The notes below the pieces were generated by a model that saw nothing but the letters and a program-made list of their open reading frames with translations, had not been told where the DNA came from and did no database searches. A program made the translations under genes and the position numbers. DNA of 64,000 bases from Alphaproteobacteria bacterium (GTDB taxonomy: Bacteria; Pseudomonadota; Alphaproteobacteria; ATCC43930; CGMCC-115725), in contig JASHOB010000215.1 in assembly GCA_030041335.1 (NCBI GenBank), positions 62,001 through 126,000 of the forward strand, in the 5' to 3' direction. Of the stretch, positions 26,672-34,539 are shown piece after piece (the stretch's first letter is position 1; the number at the start of each line of letters is the position of its first letter).

Positions 26672-27862
26672 TCACGGTCGCCCGCAATCGTTGGCCGGCG
26701 ACATGTTGGCAAATCGCGCCGCAATCCAGGCAACGGCATCGTTCGCGCTGTCGCGCGCGACGAAGGTGTGACCGACGCCAGGCAGCAACTCGTATCGAAC
26801 CTTGCTACCACGTCGACAGAGTGCGCCGACATAAGCGGCCGTCACCGACGGCCGGACGAGGTCATCGGTATCGCCCTGTGCGATAAATACGGGAATGTCC
26901 GGCGAAAGCGTACCGGGCGAATTCTCAGCTAGAAGACCCCGCCAGGGGTCAACATCGGCGAGATTATGTACCGAAAGGAAGTTTCTCTCCAATGCGCGTG
27001 TTGGTCCGCGCCGAGGCAGCATGTCGAACCACCGCTCTATGCATAGATTGGCGAGCCGGTTGATTACAGGCATCGCCTCCGGGCTTAAAACCGACTTAAG
27101 CGGCGCGCCATAGACGCGCGACCACGACCACAGGGCCATCGCGGTGATGTTGTTTCCCCCGCCGGTGCCGAGGTCCTCGGTCATTAGCCGGCCGAGATCG
27201 GTTGCCGGTGCCGCCGCGGCAACGCCCACCAGCCGCAGCTCAGGCGCATATTCAGCGGCAAGCAGCCCGGTGTAGAGCGCGGCTTGACCGCCTTGTGAAT
27301 GTCCCCAAACGCCAAAATTGCGGCTCGCACTCACGCGGGCGATTTGGCGCGCTGCTCGTACTGAATCCAATACCGCCCGCCCTTCGCTGATGCCGACGAG
27401 ATACGGGTGGGTTTGCGATGTGCCCAAACCGGGATAATCGGTAGCGGTCACGATATAGCCGCGTGCTAGCATCGCCCTTAGTCCCTGAACCGAGGCAAAG
27501 AACACTCGCGCCAACGACGGCGCACAGCGGCTGACAACGCCAGTCGTGGGATGTGCCCAGGCCACGACTGGCCGACCGCCTGGGGGGGCCGGCCCAAACG
27601 GAAAGATAATAACGCCGGAGACGGGGATTGTTTCCCCCGAGAGACCTGTCGAACGGTACAGGACGCGATAGGCCGTTGCGCCTTGAGGTGCGCCCGCCAT
27701 CGGCTGCACACTGATGAGCGATCCCGGGCCGCTGGCCGCATGCACAGCCAACGCGGAGCCGACCACGCTAACAGCAAAAACCGCACCGATAATCAGGATC
27801 GGTGCCAAACCCAGCTTGTCACAGATGGTGGCTCGCCTTATGCGCGCCAGCCGCTTCAGCAT
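26672..27862 (-). CDS. secretory lipase-type alpha/beta hydrolase
   Basis: 396 residues from ATG 27862, or 418 from ATG 27928. It has an N-terminal membrane/signal segment (LAPILIIGAVFAVSVVGSAL). The alpha/beta-hydrolase core has nucleophile elbow GHSQGG, acid in QGDTDDLV and His in LPGVGHTFVA. VVAWAHPTTGV and ARGYIVTATDYPGLG match the secretory lipase (LIP) family. It should act outside the cytoplasm on esters. It stands alone apart from a tiny ORF just downstream. Confidence 0.87.
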   Translation of the reverse strand: MLKRLARIRRATICDKLGLAPILIIGAVFAVSVVGSALAVHAASGPGSLISVQPMAGAPQGATAYRVLYRSTGLSGETIPVSGVIIFPFGPAPPGGRPVVAWAHPTTGVVSRCAPSLARVFFASVQGLRAMLARGYIVTATDYPGLGTSQTHPYLVGISEGRAVLDSVRAARQIARVSASRNFGVWGHSQGGQAALYTGLLAAEYAPELRLVGVAAAAPATDLGRLMTEDLGTGGGNNITAMALWSWSRVYGAPLKSVLSPEAMPVINRLANLCIERWFDMLPRRGPTRALERNFLSVHNLADVDPWRGLLAENSPGTLSPDIPVFIAQGDTDDLVRPSVTAAYVGALCRRGSKVRYELLPGVGHTFVARDSANDAVAWIAARFANMSPANDCGRP

Positions 27863-27944
27863 GTGAGCGTGACGCCCCGCAATTGCCGTGTTTGCGATTA
27901 CGATGTCGGATGCCCCGTTTTGGCCCATAGTTTCTTACATTACG

Positions 27945-28157
27945 ATGACTCGCGATTGCGAGCTTGAGATACGGTGCGTAAAGGGCCGCATGCGGCCCGA
28001 GAGGCGCGAATTGCGTGCATCGTTTCCGATCCACATTTGTGAGACCGATCAGCTCGAGCGACTTCACGCGCTGAGCCGTGGCGAAATCCAGCCGTATTTC
28101 CGATACTGGCGCAATCGTATCCATGGTCAGACCGTAGCCCGGGAGTCGGCACAATGA
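27945..28157 (+). CDS. small hypothetical protein coupled to the next gene
   Basis: 70 residues from ATG 27945. The sequence is charged (RPERRELRASFPIHICETDQ), ending in a basic aromatic patch (GEIQPYFRYWRNRIHG). Its TGA overlaps the next ATG by 4 bases, which argues for real translation. I know no homologue, and no strong ribosome-binding site is visible. Confidence 0.4.
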   Translation: MTRDCELEIRCVKGRMRPERRELRASFPIHICETDQLERLHALSRGEIQPYFRYWRNRIHGQTVARESAQ

Positions 28158-28786
28158 TAAAGACGAGAATCATCAAGGCTGCCGATATTCTCGAACCGCT
28201 GGATGACATTAACGGCGTCGCCCGGATCGTGCTCGAACGCAGCGAGCGAGAACTCGACGATGACAAGGTCACTCATGCTTATCTGGGCGGTCGCCTCGAT
28301 AAGGCCGGCGTCGCTCTCGATGCTGTTTATGAGGGAGCCGACGAGCAAGAGGAAGACCCGCCGATGGCCGCGCCCGCCGGCGGCCGCGGCAGAAGAGACA
28401 TGACCAGGCCGGTCGCCTCGCGGGGGCGCCCAGGAATCGCCCTAGTCGTGGTCTTGTTCCTAGGGGCGATCTCCGCGACGCCGGCGATGGCCGATGCCTC
28501 CTATGCAAAGCCGTGTCAAGCGGAGGCGGCGGAAGTCCAAGCGCTTGCCGCCTTGCACCTGATGTACCCACAGGTGACGGAACTGAGCATCGTCCGCAGC
28601 GAGCTCTTAGCTCACGGTGTTACTTTCGGCCTTCCGGGCAACGAGGTCAGGGACCTTGGCATCATCAAGTTGGCGGACGTTGCATTTACGCGACTGGCCG
28701 CCCATCCCGAGGCCGGTGCGGCCGGCGTGGCGCAGCAATACCTAGGAGACTGCATGGCTGCAGGGCCTTTGGTTTTGGACAAGTAG
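28154..28786 (+). CDS. hypothetical protein with internal signal-like helix
   Basis: 210 residues. Residues 1-70 are soluble and acidic (DDINGVARIVLERSERELDD). A Gly/Arg linker leads to a signal-like helix (GIALVVVLFLGAISATPAMA), then a roughly 110-residue tail with Cys-101-type and late Cys residues (KPCQAEAAEVQALA ... QQYLGDCMAAG). The layout suggests either a fusion or a later true start at the ATG near 28400, giving a secreted protein of about 128 residues. An intrinsic terminator follows. Confidence 0.55.
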   Translation: MIKTRIIKAADILEPLDDINGVARIVLERSERELDDDKVTHAYLGGRLDKAGVALDAVYEGADEQEEDPPMAAPAGGRGRRDMTRPVASRGRPGIALVVVLFLGAISATPAMADASYAKPCQAEAAEVQALAALHLMYPQVTELSIVRSELLAHGVTFGLPGNEVRDLGIIKLADVAFTRLAAHPEAGAAGVAQQYLGDCMAAGPLVLDK

Positions 28787-28805
28787 CCGGCCATCAGAAT
28801 CGACT

Positions 28806-28839
28806 GAGCCCCGGCCCGCGCGGTCGGGGCTCCTCTTTT
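28806..28839 (+). terminator. intrinsic terminator
   Basis: The stem GAGCCCCG / CGGGGCTC with an 11-base loop is followed by CTCTTTT. It lies 20 bases after the 28786 stop and fits rho-independent termination of that plus-strand unit. Confidence 0.8.
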
Positions 28840-28869
28840 GCGATCTCGACTATCTGGAACGTCGATCTT

Positions 28870-29100
28870 CTTTGGGCCTCCGCTAAGCACGGCTGGGAAT
28901 GAACGTCGCGGTGGTTGATCCAAAAGGCGATTTGAAGGCCTTCGGCCGAATGGAGCCATGCTCGCCTCGATTACCCTCTCGCAGCACCAGGGGCGCGTCT
29001 CGGCGCAATACCACGGGCCGACACGTATTTCGAAGAAGTGCTGCAAAAGTTTGGCCTCGATTGCATTTTGACACAGAACAATCCGAGCCGTTCAGAAAGG
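28870..29100 (+). pseudogene. broken GlcG/HbpS-family haem-binding protein gene
   Basis: One frame gives KHGWE then NVAVVDPKGDLKAFGRME. A second frame from 28958 gives MLASITLSQHQGRVSAQYHG, then PTRI. A third gives FEEVLQKFGLDCI. In order these match the GlcG/HbpS (DUF336) pattern of ...xGxxVxVAVVDxxGDLxxxxRMDGAxLxSIxxAxxKAxTAxxFxxPT. At least three frame changes abolish function. It lies just after the CoxL-like gene's 3' end, on the opposite strand. Confidence 0.6.
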
Positions 29101-29164
29101 CCGATGGGATACTATTGGGACCCGAGTTTCGACTTACACAGCAAGCATCTGAAAATATTGTCGG

Positions 29165-31468
29165 TTACCCCTTTCCGTTCGCCTTATGGATCGCCTGCCA
29201 CAGGCGGTGCGGCGAGTAGGGCATGTCGATGTGATGGATACCGAGAGGCGCTAGCGCGTCGTGCACGGCATTGGCCACTGTCGGCACCGCCCCGGTGGTG
29301 CCGGCCTCGCCGGCGCCTTTGGCGCCCAAGGGATTGTTCGGCGACGGCACGCCATGATCGTGAAGCGACATTGCGGGCAGATCGAAGGCGTGCGGCATGA
29401 AATAATCCATGAAGCTGCCGCTCAGGAGCTGACCGGTCTCCTGATCGTAGACGGCATGCTCGCCGATCGCCTGGCCGATGCCCTGCATGACGCCGCCATG
29501 GAGCTGACCGGCAACGATCGTCGGATTGATCTGGTTGCCGCAGTCGTCGACCGCGATGTAAGAGACGAGATCGAGCGCGCCAGTCTCGGGGTCGATCTCG
29601 ACCTCGGCGACGTGCGCGCCGCTCGGGAACGCCATCGGCGAGGGAATGTTGGCGGTCACGTCGAGCGGTTTATCCGGCGAGGACCCGTATTTGCGTGCAA
29701 TCTCGGAAAAGCCGACGGACAAGTCGGTGCCGGCGACGCGATAGACGCCCTCCTCGAACACGACGTCACTCGCCGAGACTTCGAGGTCCTTGGCAGCGAG
29801 TTCCATGCCTTTCTTCACCACTTCTCTGGCGGCGACCAGAAACGCACTGCCATGGGTCATTGCCGAGCGCGAACCGATGGAGCCCATGCCGGTCAGCGGA
29901 GCGATTTGCTGGTCGCCTACCGGCATGTTGACGTGCTCGGGATCGATGCCGAACACCCCGGCGACGATTTCAGGGTACGCCGTCTCGTTGCCTTGACCCG
30001 AGGGACCGACCTGCGAATAGATGCTGGCATCGCCGTTGGCGCCGAACTTGATCGCGACCTCTTCCTTCGGGCCGCCGCCGCCCGACGGCTCGATGAACAT
30101 GGCGACACCGAGGCCGCGCAACCTGCCGCGCCGCTTGGCGGCCTCACGGCGCTTGGCAAAGCCCGCAATATCCGCAGTCGCTGCCAACTTCGCCAATAGC
30201 CCGGGTGGATCACCGCTGTCGAGCGGTGTGCCGATCGGCGTCTTGTAGGGGAAGGACTCTTTCGACAAGACGTTGCGACGACGAATCTCAACGGGATCGA
30301 TGCCGGTGATGCGTGACGCTTCGGCAACCAGACGTTCGGTAATGTAGGAAACATTGGGACGCGTCGCACCGCGATAGGCGGTCGTGGGCGTGGTGTTGGT
30401 GAGGACGAGGCGATGTAGCCCGTAGACCGCCGGGATGCGATAGAGGTTCACCGCCTGGCTGGTCGCCGCAAGCGTGTTGATGAACGGAGCGACCGGTGTC
30501 GGATAGGCGCCGAGATCGGCGAGCCAACGGTAGCGCACCGCGAGGAACAAGCCATCCTTGTCCAGCGCCAGTTCACCCGTCATTTGAGCGGCGCGGGCAT
30601 GGAAGTCGCTGAGGAAGGTCTCCGAGCGGGTCGAGACCCATTTCACCGGACGGCCGACGATCTTTGCCGCCAGCATCACGGCCGAATATTCGGCATAGGC
30701 ACCGCCACGGATGCCGAAGCCGCCGCCGACATCGTAGGCATAAGCGCGGATCTGCTGCACGGGCACGCCGCTGACGGCGCTCAACCCGCCCTGCATCATC
30801 GACATGCCTTGGGACGGCGCGTAGACCTCGTAAATGTCGGCGGCGGCATCGTGGGTTGCAACGCAGGCCTTCGGCTCCATCGGGTTGCCGACAAGACGCT
30901 GCGCGTGGAGCGTCAGCTTCACCACGTGCGCAGCCGTCGCGAATGCGGCCTCGACAGCGGCTGCGTCGCCATATTCATAATCGAAGGCGACGTTGTCGGG
31001 GACGCTCTCGTGCAGCAGCGGCGCGCCGTCCCTGTCGGCGTCCGCCGCCGCGATCACGGCGGGCAGGTCGCGGTAATCGACCACGATTGCTTCGGCGGCG
31101 TCCTGCGCTTGCGCCAGGGTCTCAGCCACCACCAGCGCTACCTCCTCGCCGACATGGCGCACCCGGCCTTGCGCCAGCACCGGGCGGAAAGGGTGGCGCA
31201 GCTTCATGCCGTCTTTGCCCGGGTACTGCACCATTGGCGGCGGCGATCTATAGCCGGCCTTGGCGACGTCCTCGCCGGTCAGAACCGCCAGCACACCGGG
31301 CGAGGCCAGCGCCGCACTCATATCGAGCGATAGAATTTCGGCGTGGGCGCGGTCAGAGCGCAAGAAAACACCGTAAGTCTGCCTCGGTAAATTCCAATCG
31401 GCGGTATAACGCCCGTGACCGGTGACCAACCGAAAATCTTCCCGCCGCCCCGTGAACGGTCTTGCCAT
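29165..31468 (-). CDS. xanthine dehydrogenase/CoxL-type molybdopterin-binding subunit
   Basis: 767 residues. The large subunit of molybdenum hydroxylases. It binds Mo-molybdopterin cytosine dinucleotide through VGGGFGIRGG and holds the proposed catalytic Glu in GAKGAGEAGTTGA. The substrate loop reads AYRGATRPN, not the AYRCSFR of true form I CO dehydrogenase, so CO oxidation is unlikely. It probably hydroxylates an aldehyde or N-heterocycle. The FAD and 2Fe-2S partner subunits are not adjacent. It lies 84 bases after an RND outer-membrane gene on the same strand. Confidence 0.9.
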   Translation of the reverse strand: MARPFTGRREDFRLVTGHGRYTADWNLPRQTYGVFLRSDRAHAEILSLDMSAALASPGVLAVLTGEDVAKAGYRSPPPMVQYPGKDGMKLRHPFRPVLAQGRVRHVGEEVALVVAETLAQAQDAAEAIVVDYRDLPAVIAAADADRDGAPLLHESVPDNVAFDYEYGDAAAVEAAFATAAHVVKLTLHAQRLVGNPMEPKACVATHDAAADIYEVYAPSQGMSMMQGGLSAVSGVPVQQIRAYAYDVGGGFGIRGGAYAEYSAVMLAAKIVGRPVKWVSTRSETFLSDFHARAAQMTGELALDKDGLFLAVRYRWLADLGAYPTPVAPFINTLAATSQAVNLYRIPAVYGLHRLVLTNTTPTTAYRGATRPNVSYITERLVAEASRITGIDPVEIRRRNVLSKESFPYKTPIGTPLDSGDPPGLLAKLAATADIAGFAKRREAAKRRGRLRGLGVAMFIEPSGGGGPKEEVAIKFGANGDASIYSQVGPSGQGNETAYPEIVAGVFGIDPEHVNMPVGDQQIAPLTGMGSIGSRSAMTHGSAFLVAAREVVKKGMELAAKDLEVSASDVVFEEGVYRVAGTDLSVGFSEIARKYGSSPDKPLDVTANIPSPMAFPSGAHVAEVEIDPETGALDLVSYIAVDDCGNQINPTIVAGQLHGGVMQGIGQAIGEHAVYDQETGQLLSGSFMDYFMPHAFDLPAMSLHDHGVPSPNNPLGAKGAGEAGTTGAVPTVANAVHDALAPLGIHHIDMPYSPHRLWQAIHKANGKG
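29168..29205 (-). repeat. parent copy of the 38-bp echo
   Basis: This is the coding end of the CoxL-like gene and matches 23463-23500 at 36 of 38 bases. Confidence 0.8.
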
Positions 31469-31551
31469 CGTCGCGCTTTCCTTAATTCAGTCTCGATGCG
31501 TCGCCGCCATTTTCGCCGGGCGTGCCTTGACGAGCAAGCAGGAAGCTTCGA

Positions 31552-33195
31552 TCAGGGCACGGGCGGTGATGGGGTCGGCGGATTCTCGAATGCCCGCGTG
31601 AAGGCCGCGAGGATTGCGGGTTGCGGTTGCCGTATCGGCGGGATCGCCTGGTATTTTTCCCAGCCGCCGCCCAGCGCCTTGTAGAGCGCCGCGAAATCGT
31701 CGGCCGCGGTCTGTTGTGCGTGCGCGTATTGGTCCTCGAGACCGTAAAGCTCACGCTGCGCGTCAAGCACGTTGAGGAAATCGGTCAGGCCTCGATCATA
31801 GCGCTCCGAGGCCAACGACACCGATTGTCCTGCGGCTGCCAAGGCCACTTCTAAACTGCGAAGACGCTGCTGCTGGGCGACATAGTCGTCGATCGCGGCA
31901 TCGACTTCCTGCACCGCCGTTAGAATCGTCGCCTTGTAGGCGGCGAGTTGTTCTCTGGTGCGGTAGTCGGCGACCTCGACCAGGGCATCGAGCGTGCCGA
32001 AATCGAGAACCGACCAATAGACGCCTGGCCCGGCCGACCAGATTCCCTTGGCGAGATTGGGCGAGATACCTAACCCCTGACCCTGGCCTCCGGCCGTCGC
32101 GGAGATCACGAGATGGGGATAGAGATTGGCGGTGGCCACGCCGATCCGCGCGGTCGCGGCGGCCACCTCCCGTTCGGCCTCCGCGATGTCGGGGCGGCGC
32201 TTTAGCAGCGCCAGCGGCAGGCCCGGCACGATGTTCTCGGGCAGCGACGGGATCATCTGCGGCCTGCTCAGCTCGGCCCCGAGCGTGCCCGGCATGTCGC
32301 CGACCAAGAGATCGATGGTGTATTGGGCTGCTTTTATTTGCGCCGCCAGTGGCGCTACGGTGGCCTGCAGGGTCGCCAGCTCGCGTTTCGCCAAGGCGAC
32401 GTCGAGTTCGTTGGTCAGGCCGCGATCGAAGCGCTCCTGGACGACCTGGACCGAATGGGTTTGCGTCGCGATTTCCTGATGCAGGATCGCGAGCTGCGTC
32501 TGCAGGCCGCGCAGATCGACATAGGCGCGTACGATGTCGCCGACGACCGATACCAGAGTCGCGTTGCGCGCGGCCAACGTTGCCTCCGTGTCGTAGGCCG
32601 CCGCCTCGAGTTCGCGCCGGTAAAGGCCAAAGATGTCGAGCTCCCAGCCGGCTTCGAATCCCGCTATTTCGTTGAGCTGCGTGAGCCCGGTGGTGTTCGT
32701 GCCCGAGATCAGGAGCGGCGAGACGCGGCCGCGGGCCAGGTCCGTGCCGGAGCCCTTGGCGAGCGCGCCCGCTATGTCGCCCGACGGCAGCGCCGTTCCC
32801 AGCACCACATCCTCCTGGGTGCGTGCCTCCTGCAGCCGCTGCAGCGCCACCGCGAGATCGAGATTGCCCTTGATCGCACGCTCGACCAGCGAATTCAGTT
32901 CGGGATCGTTGAGCGACCGCCACCACGCGCTCAGGTCGACCGGCGCCGGATTCGGTCTGCGCTGGCGCGGCTGTTCCATCTTGGCGGGTGCCCCGGCGCC
33001 CACCACGTCGGCGATCGCGGTGATCGGATCGCTAAAATCCCTGGGCATCGCGATGACCGGTGTCTGGTAGTTGGGGCCGACCGTGCAGCCCGCGAGCAGC
33101 ACGGCGATCGCCGGCCAAGCCTGCAGGAAACGGCGTACGCTTCCCGATGCGCGCTTTTGCGGCTGCTCGGCACGAGGCTTGTCGGCGAATGGCAC
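31552..33195 (-). CDS. RND efflux outer-membrane factor (NodT/OprM-type lipoprotein)
   Basis: 547 residues with a lipobox, LLAGC, after a signal peptide, then the NodT start CTVGPNYQTP. The two TolC-type repeats include SLNDPELNSLVERAIKGNLD and LLKRRPDIAEAEREVAAATA. It forms the trimeric outer-membrane duct of a tripartite pump. It starts 66 bases after the adaptor gene stop, and the 31552 end precedes the CoxL-like gene. Pro-rich residues 50-90 are an unusual insert before the first repeat. Confidence 0.93.
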   Translation of the reverse strand: MPFADKPRAEQPQKRASGSVRRFLQAWPAIAVLLAGCTVGPNYQTPVIAMPRDFSDPITAIADVVGAGAPAKMEQPRQRRPNPAPVDLSAWWRSLNDPELNSLVERAIKGNLDLAVALQRLQEARTQEDVVLGTALPSGDIAGALAKGSGTDLARGRVSPLLISGTNTTGLTQLNEIAGFEAGWELDIFGLYRRELEAAAYDTEATLAARNATLVSVVGDIVRAYVDLRGLQTQLAILHQEIATQTHSVQVVQERFDRGLTNELDVALAKRELATLQATVAPLAAQIKAAQYTIDLLVGDMPGTLGAELSRPQMIPSLPENIVPGLPLALLKRRPDIAEAEREVAAATARIGVATANLYPHLVISATAGGQGQGLGISPNLAKGIWSAGPGVYWSVLDFGTLDALVEVADYRTREQLAAYKATILTAVQEVDAAIDDYVAQQQRLRSLEVALAAAGQSVSLASERYDRGLTDFLNVLDAQRELYGLEDQYAHAQQTAADDFAALYKALGGGWEKYQAIPPIRQPQPAILAAFTRAFENPPTPSPPVP

Positions 33196-33261
33196 GTCGA
33201 ATGTTCTCAGCCGCCGCGGGTGGCGCGAAGGCCCGATGATCGATGCCCCCTGCGCGGCATG

Positions 33262-34539
33262 CTAGCGCGCGGCCGTCGCCGCGCCGGTGGTATGCTGTTC
33301 GCTCACCGTCACCTTGGTGCCGTTGGCGATTGCGTTGCTGATATTGAGAACGATGCGGTCGCCTACGGCGACGCCGGAACTCAGTTCCAGCACGTTGCCG
33401 TCGTCGCGCGCGATCGTGACGTCGCGGAACGTGACCCGGTTGTCGGCACCGACCACCGCGACCTGCGGCCCGCCTGACCGGAAAATCATGGCGGCGGCCG
33501 GCACCACGACGTTGCCGCGCGCCTTGAGGTCGAAGGTCACCTCGACATACATGCCGGGGACGAGCCGGTCGTTTGGATTGGGCACGTCGACTTCGACCCG
33601 CAGCGTGCGGGCTCGCGGATCGATGGCGTTCGACGTGCGCGCGATCTTACCCGTGAAGGTCTTATGTGGCAGGTCGTTGGCGGTCATGGTCGCCGGCAGG
33701 CCGACCGTCATGTCGGCGGCGACGCTTTGCGGCGCGTCGACGTAGACGCGCATCGGATCGTCTTTCGACATGCGATAGAGCAGAGTGGTGTTGGCCGTGC
33801 TGCCCGCGGTGACGAGGTTGCCGATATCGATGCGCCGTTCGATGATGGTGCCATCGTAGGGGGCCGTTACCTTCTTGAATTGTGTCAACACCGTCAGTCG
33901 ATCGACATTGCCCTGATCCGCGTCCACGTTCGCGAGCGCGGCGTTGAGCTGGGCGGTGGCGCTGCCGAAATCGGCTTTTTTGGCGTCGCGTTCCTGTTGC
34001 GACACGACGCCGGTCGGCGAGTTGCGCCAACGTTCGTAGGTGGTCTTGGCGAAGGCCGCTTGCGCCTCGCGCACCTTGACGTCCGCTCTCGCGGATTCGA
34101 GCTTGGCTTGCGCCGCCGACAGTTCAGCGTCGAGATCGGGCGTGTCGATTGTGGCGAGCACCTGGTCTTTTTTTACATGATCCCCGATATCGTTGTACCA
34201 TTGCGCGACATAGCCGTTCACTCGGGCGAAGATCGTGCTCTCGAACCACGCCGCGGTGTTGCCAGGCAGGGTTAGCGACGTCGCGGCCGGCGCTTTTTCT
34301 GCCAGGGCGACGATGACCGGCGGCGGCAGCGCCGCTTGCTCCTTCGTGTCCTGCGCCAAATTCGCAGTCATCTGCTGTTGCGTGTGGTAGACGATAAAGA
34401 ACCCGGCGGCGAGCGTGATGGCGACGCCCGCAACAAAAATCTGAATGCGGCGGCCGGTTTCGGACGCCGGACGTTGCGGCTGGGGCCGTGCGCCCGGCTT
34501 GGCCCGCGCCGCGGGTGCCGAATCATGCGGATTCAACAT
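33262..34539 (-). CDS. RND efflux periplasmic adaptor (membrane fusion protein)
   Basis: 425 residues. One N-terminal helix (IQIFVAGVAITLAAGFFIVY) is followed by lipoyl halves (ARVNGYVAQWYNDIGDHVKK ... APYDGTIIERRIDIGNLV), a helical hairpin of about 90 residues, and beta-barrel and membrane-proximal domains (VDVPNPNDRLVPGMYVEVTF). It links the inner-membrane pump to the outer-membrane duct. ATG 34539 is chosen because GGAGGAAGG precedes it; the gene then overlaps the pump stop by 17 bases. Confidence 0.94.
   Translation of the reverse strand: MLNPHDSAPAARAKPGARPQPQRPASETGRRIQIFVAGVAITLAAGFFIVYHTQQQMTANLAQDTKEQAALPPPVIVALAEKAPAATSLTLPGNTAAWFESTIFARVNGYVAQWYNDIGDHVKKDQVLATIDTPDLDAELSAAQAKLESARADVKVREAQAAFAKTTYERWRNSPTGVVSQQERDAKKADFGSATAQLNAALANVDADQGNVDRLTVLTQFKKVTAPYDGTIIERRIDIGNLVTAGSTANTTLLYRMSKDDPMRVYVDAPQSVAADMTVGLPATMTANDLPHKTFTGKIARTSNAIDPRARTLRVEVDVPNPNDRLVPGMYVEVTFDLKARGNVVVPAAAMIFRSGGPQVAVVGADNRVTFRDVTIARDDGNVLELSSGVAVGDRIVLNISNAIANGTKVTVSEQHTTGAATAAR

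Noticed and set aside
29165-31468. Form I carbon monoxide dehydrogenase (coxL)
   Set aside because: The loop reads AYRGATR, without the Cys of the AYRCSFR signature, and coxM/coxS are absent.
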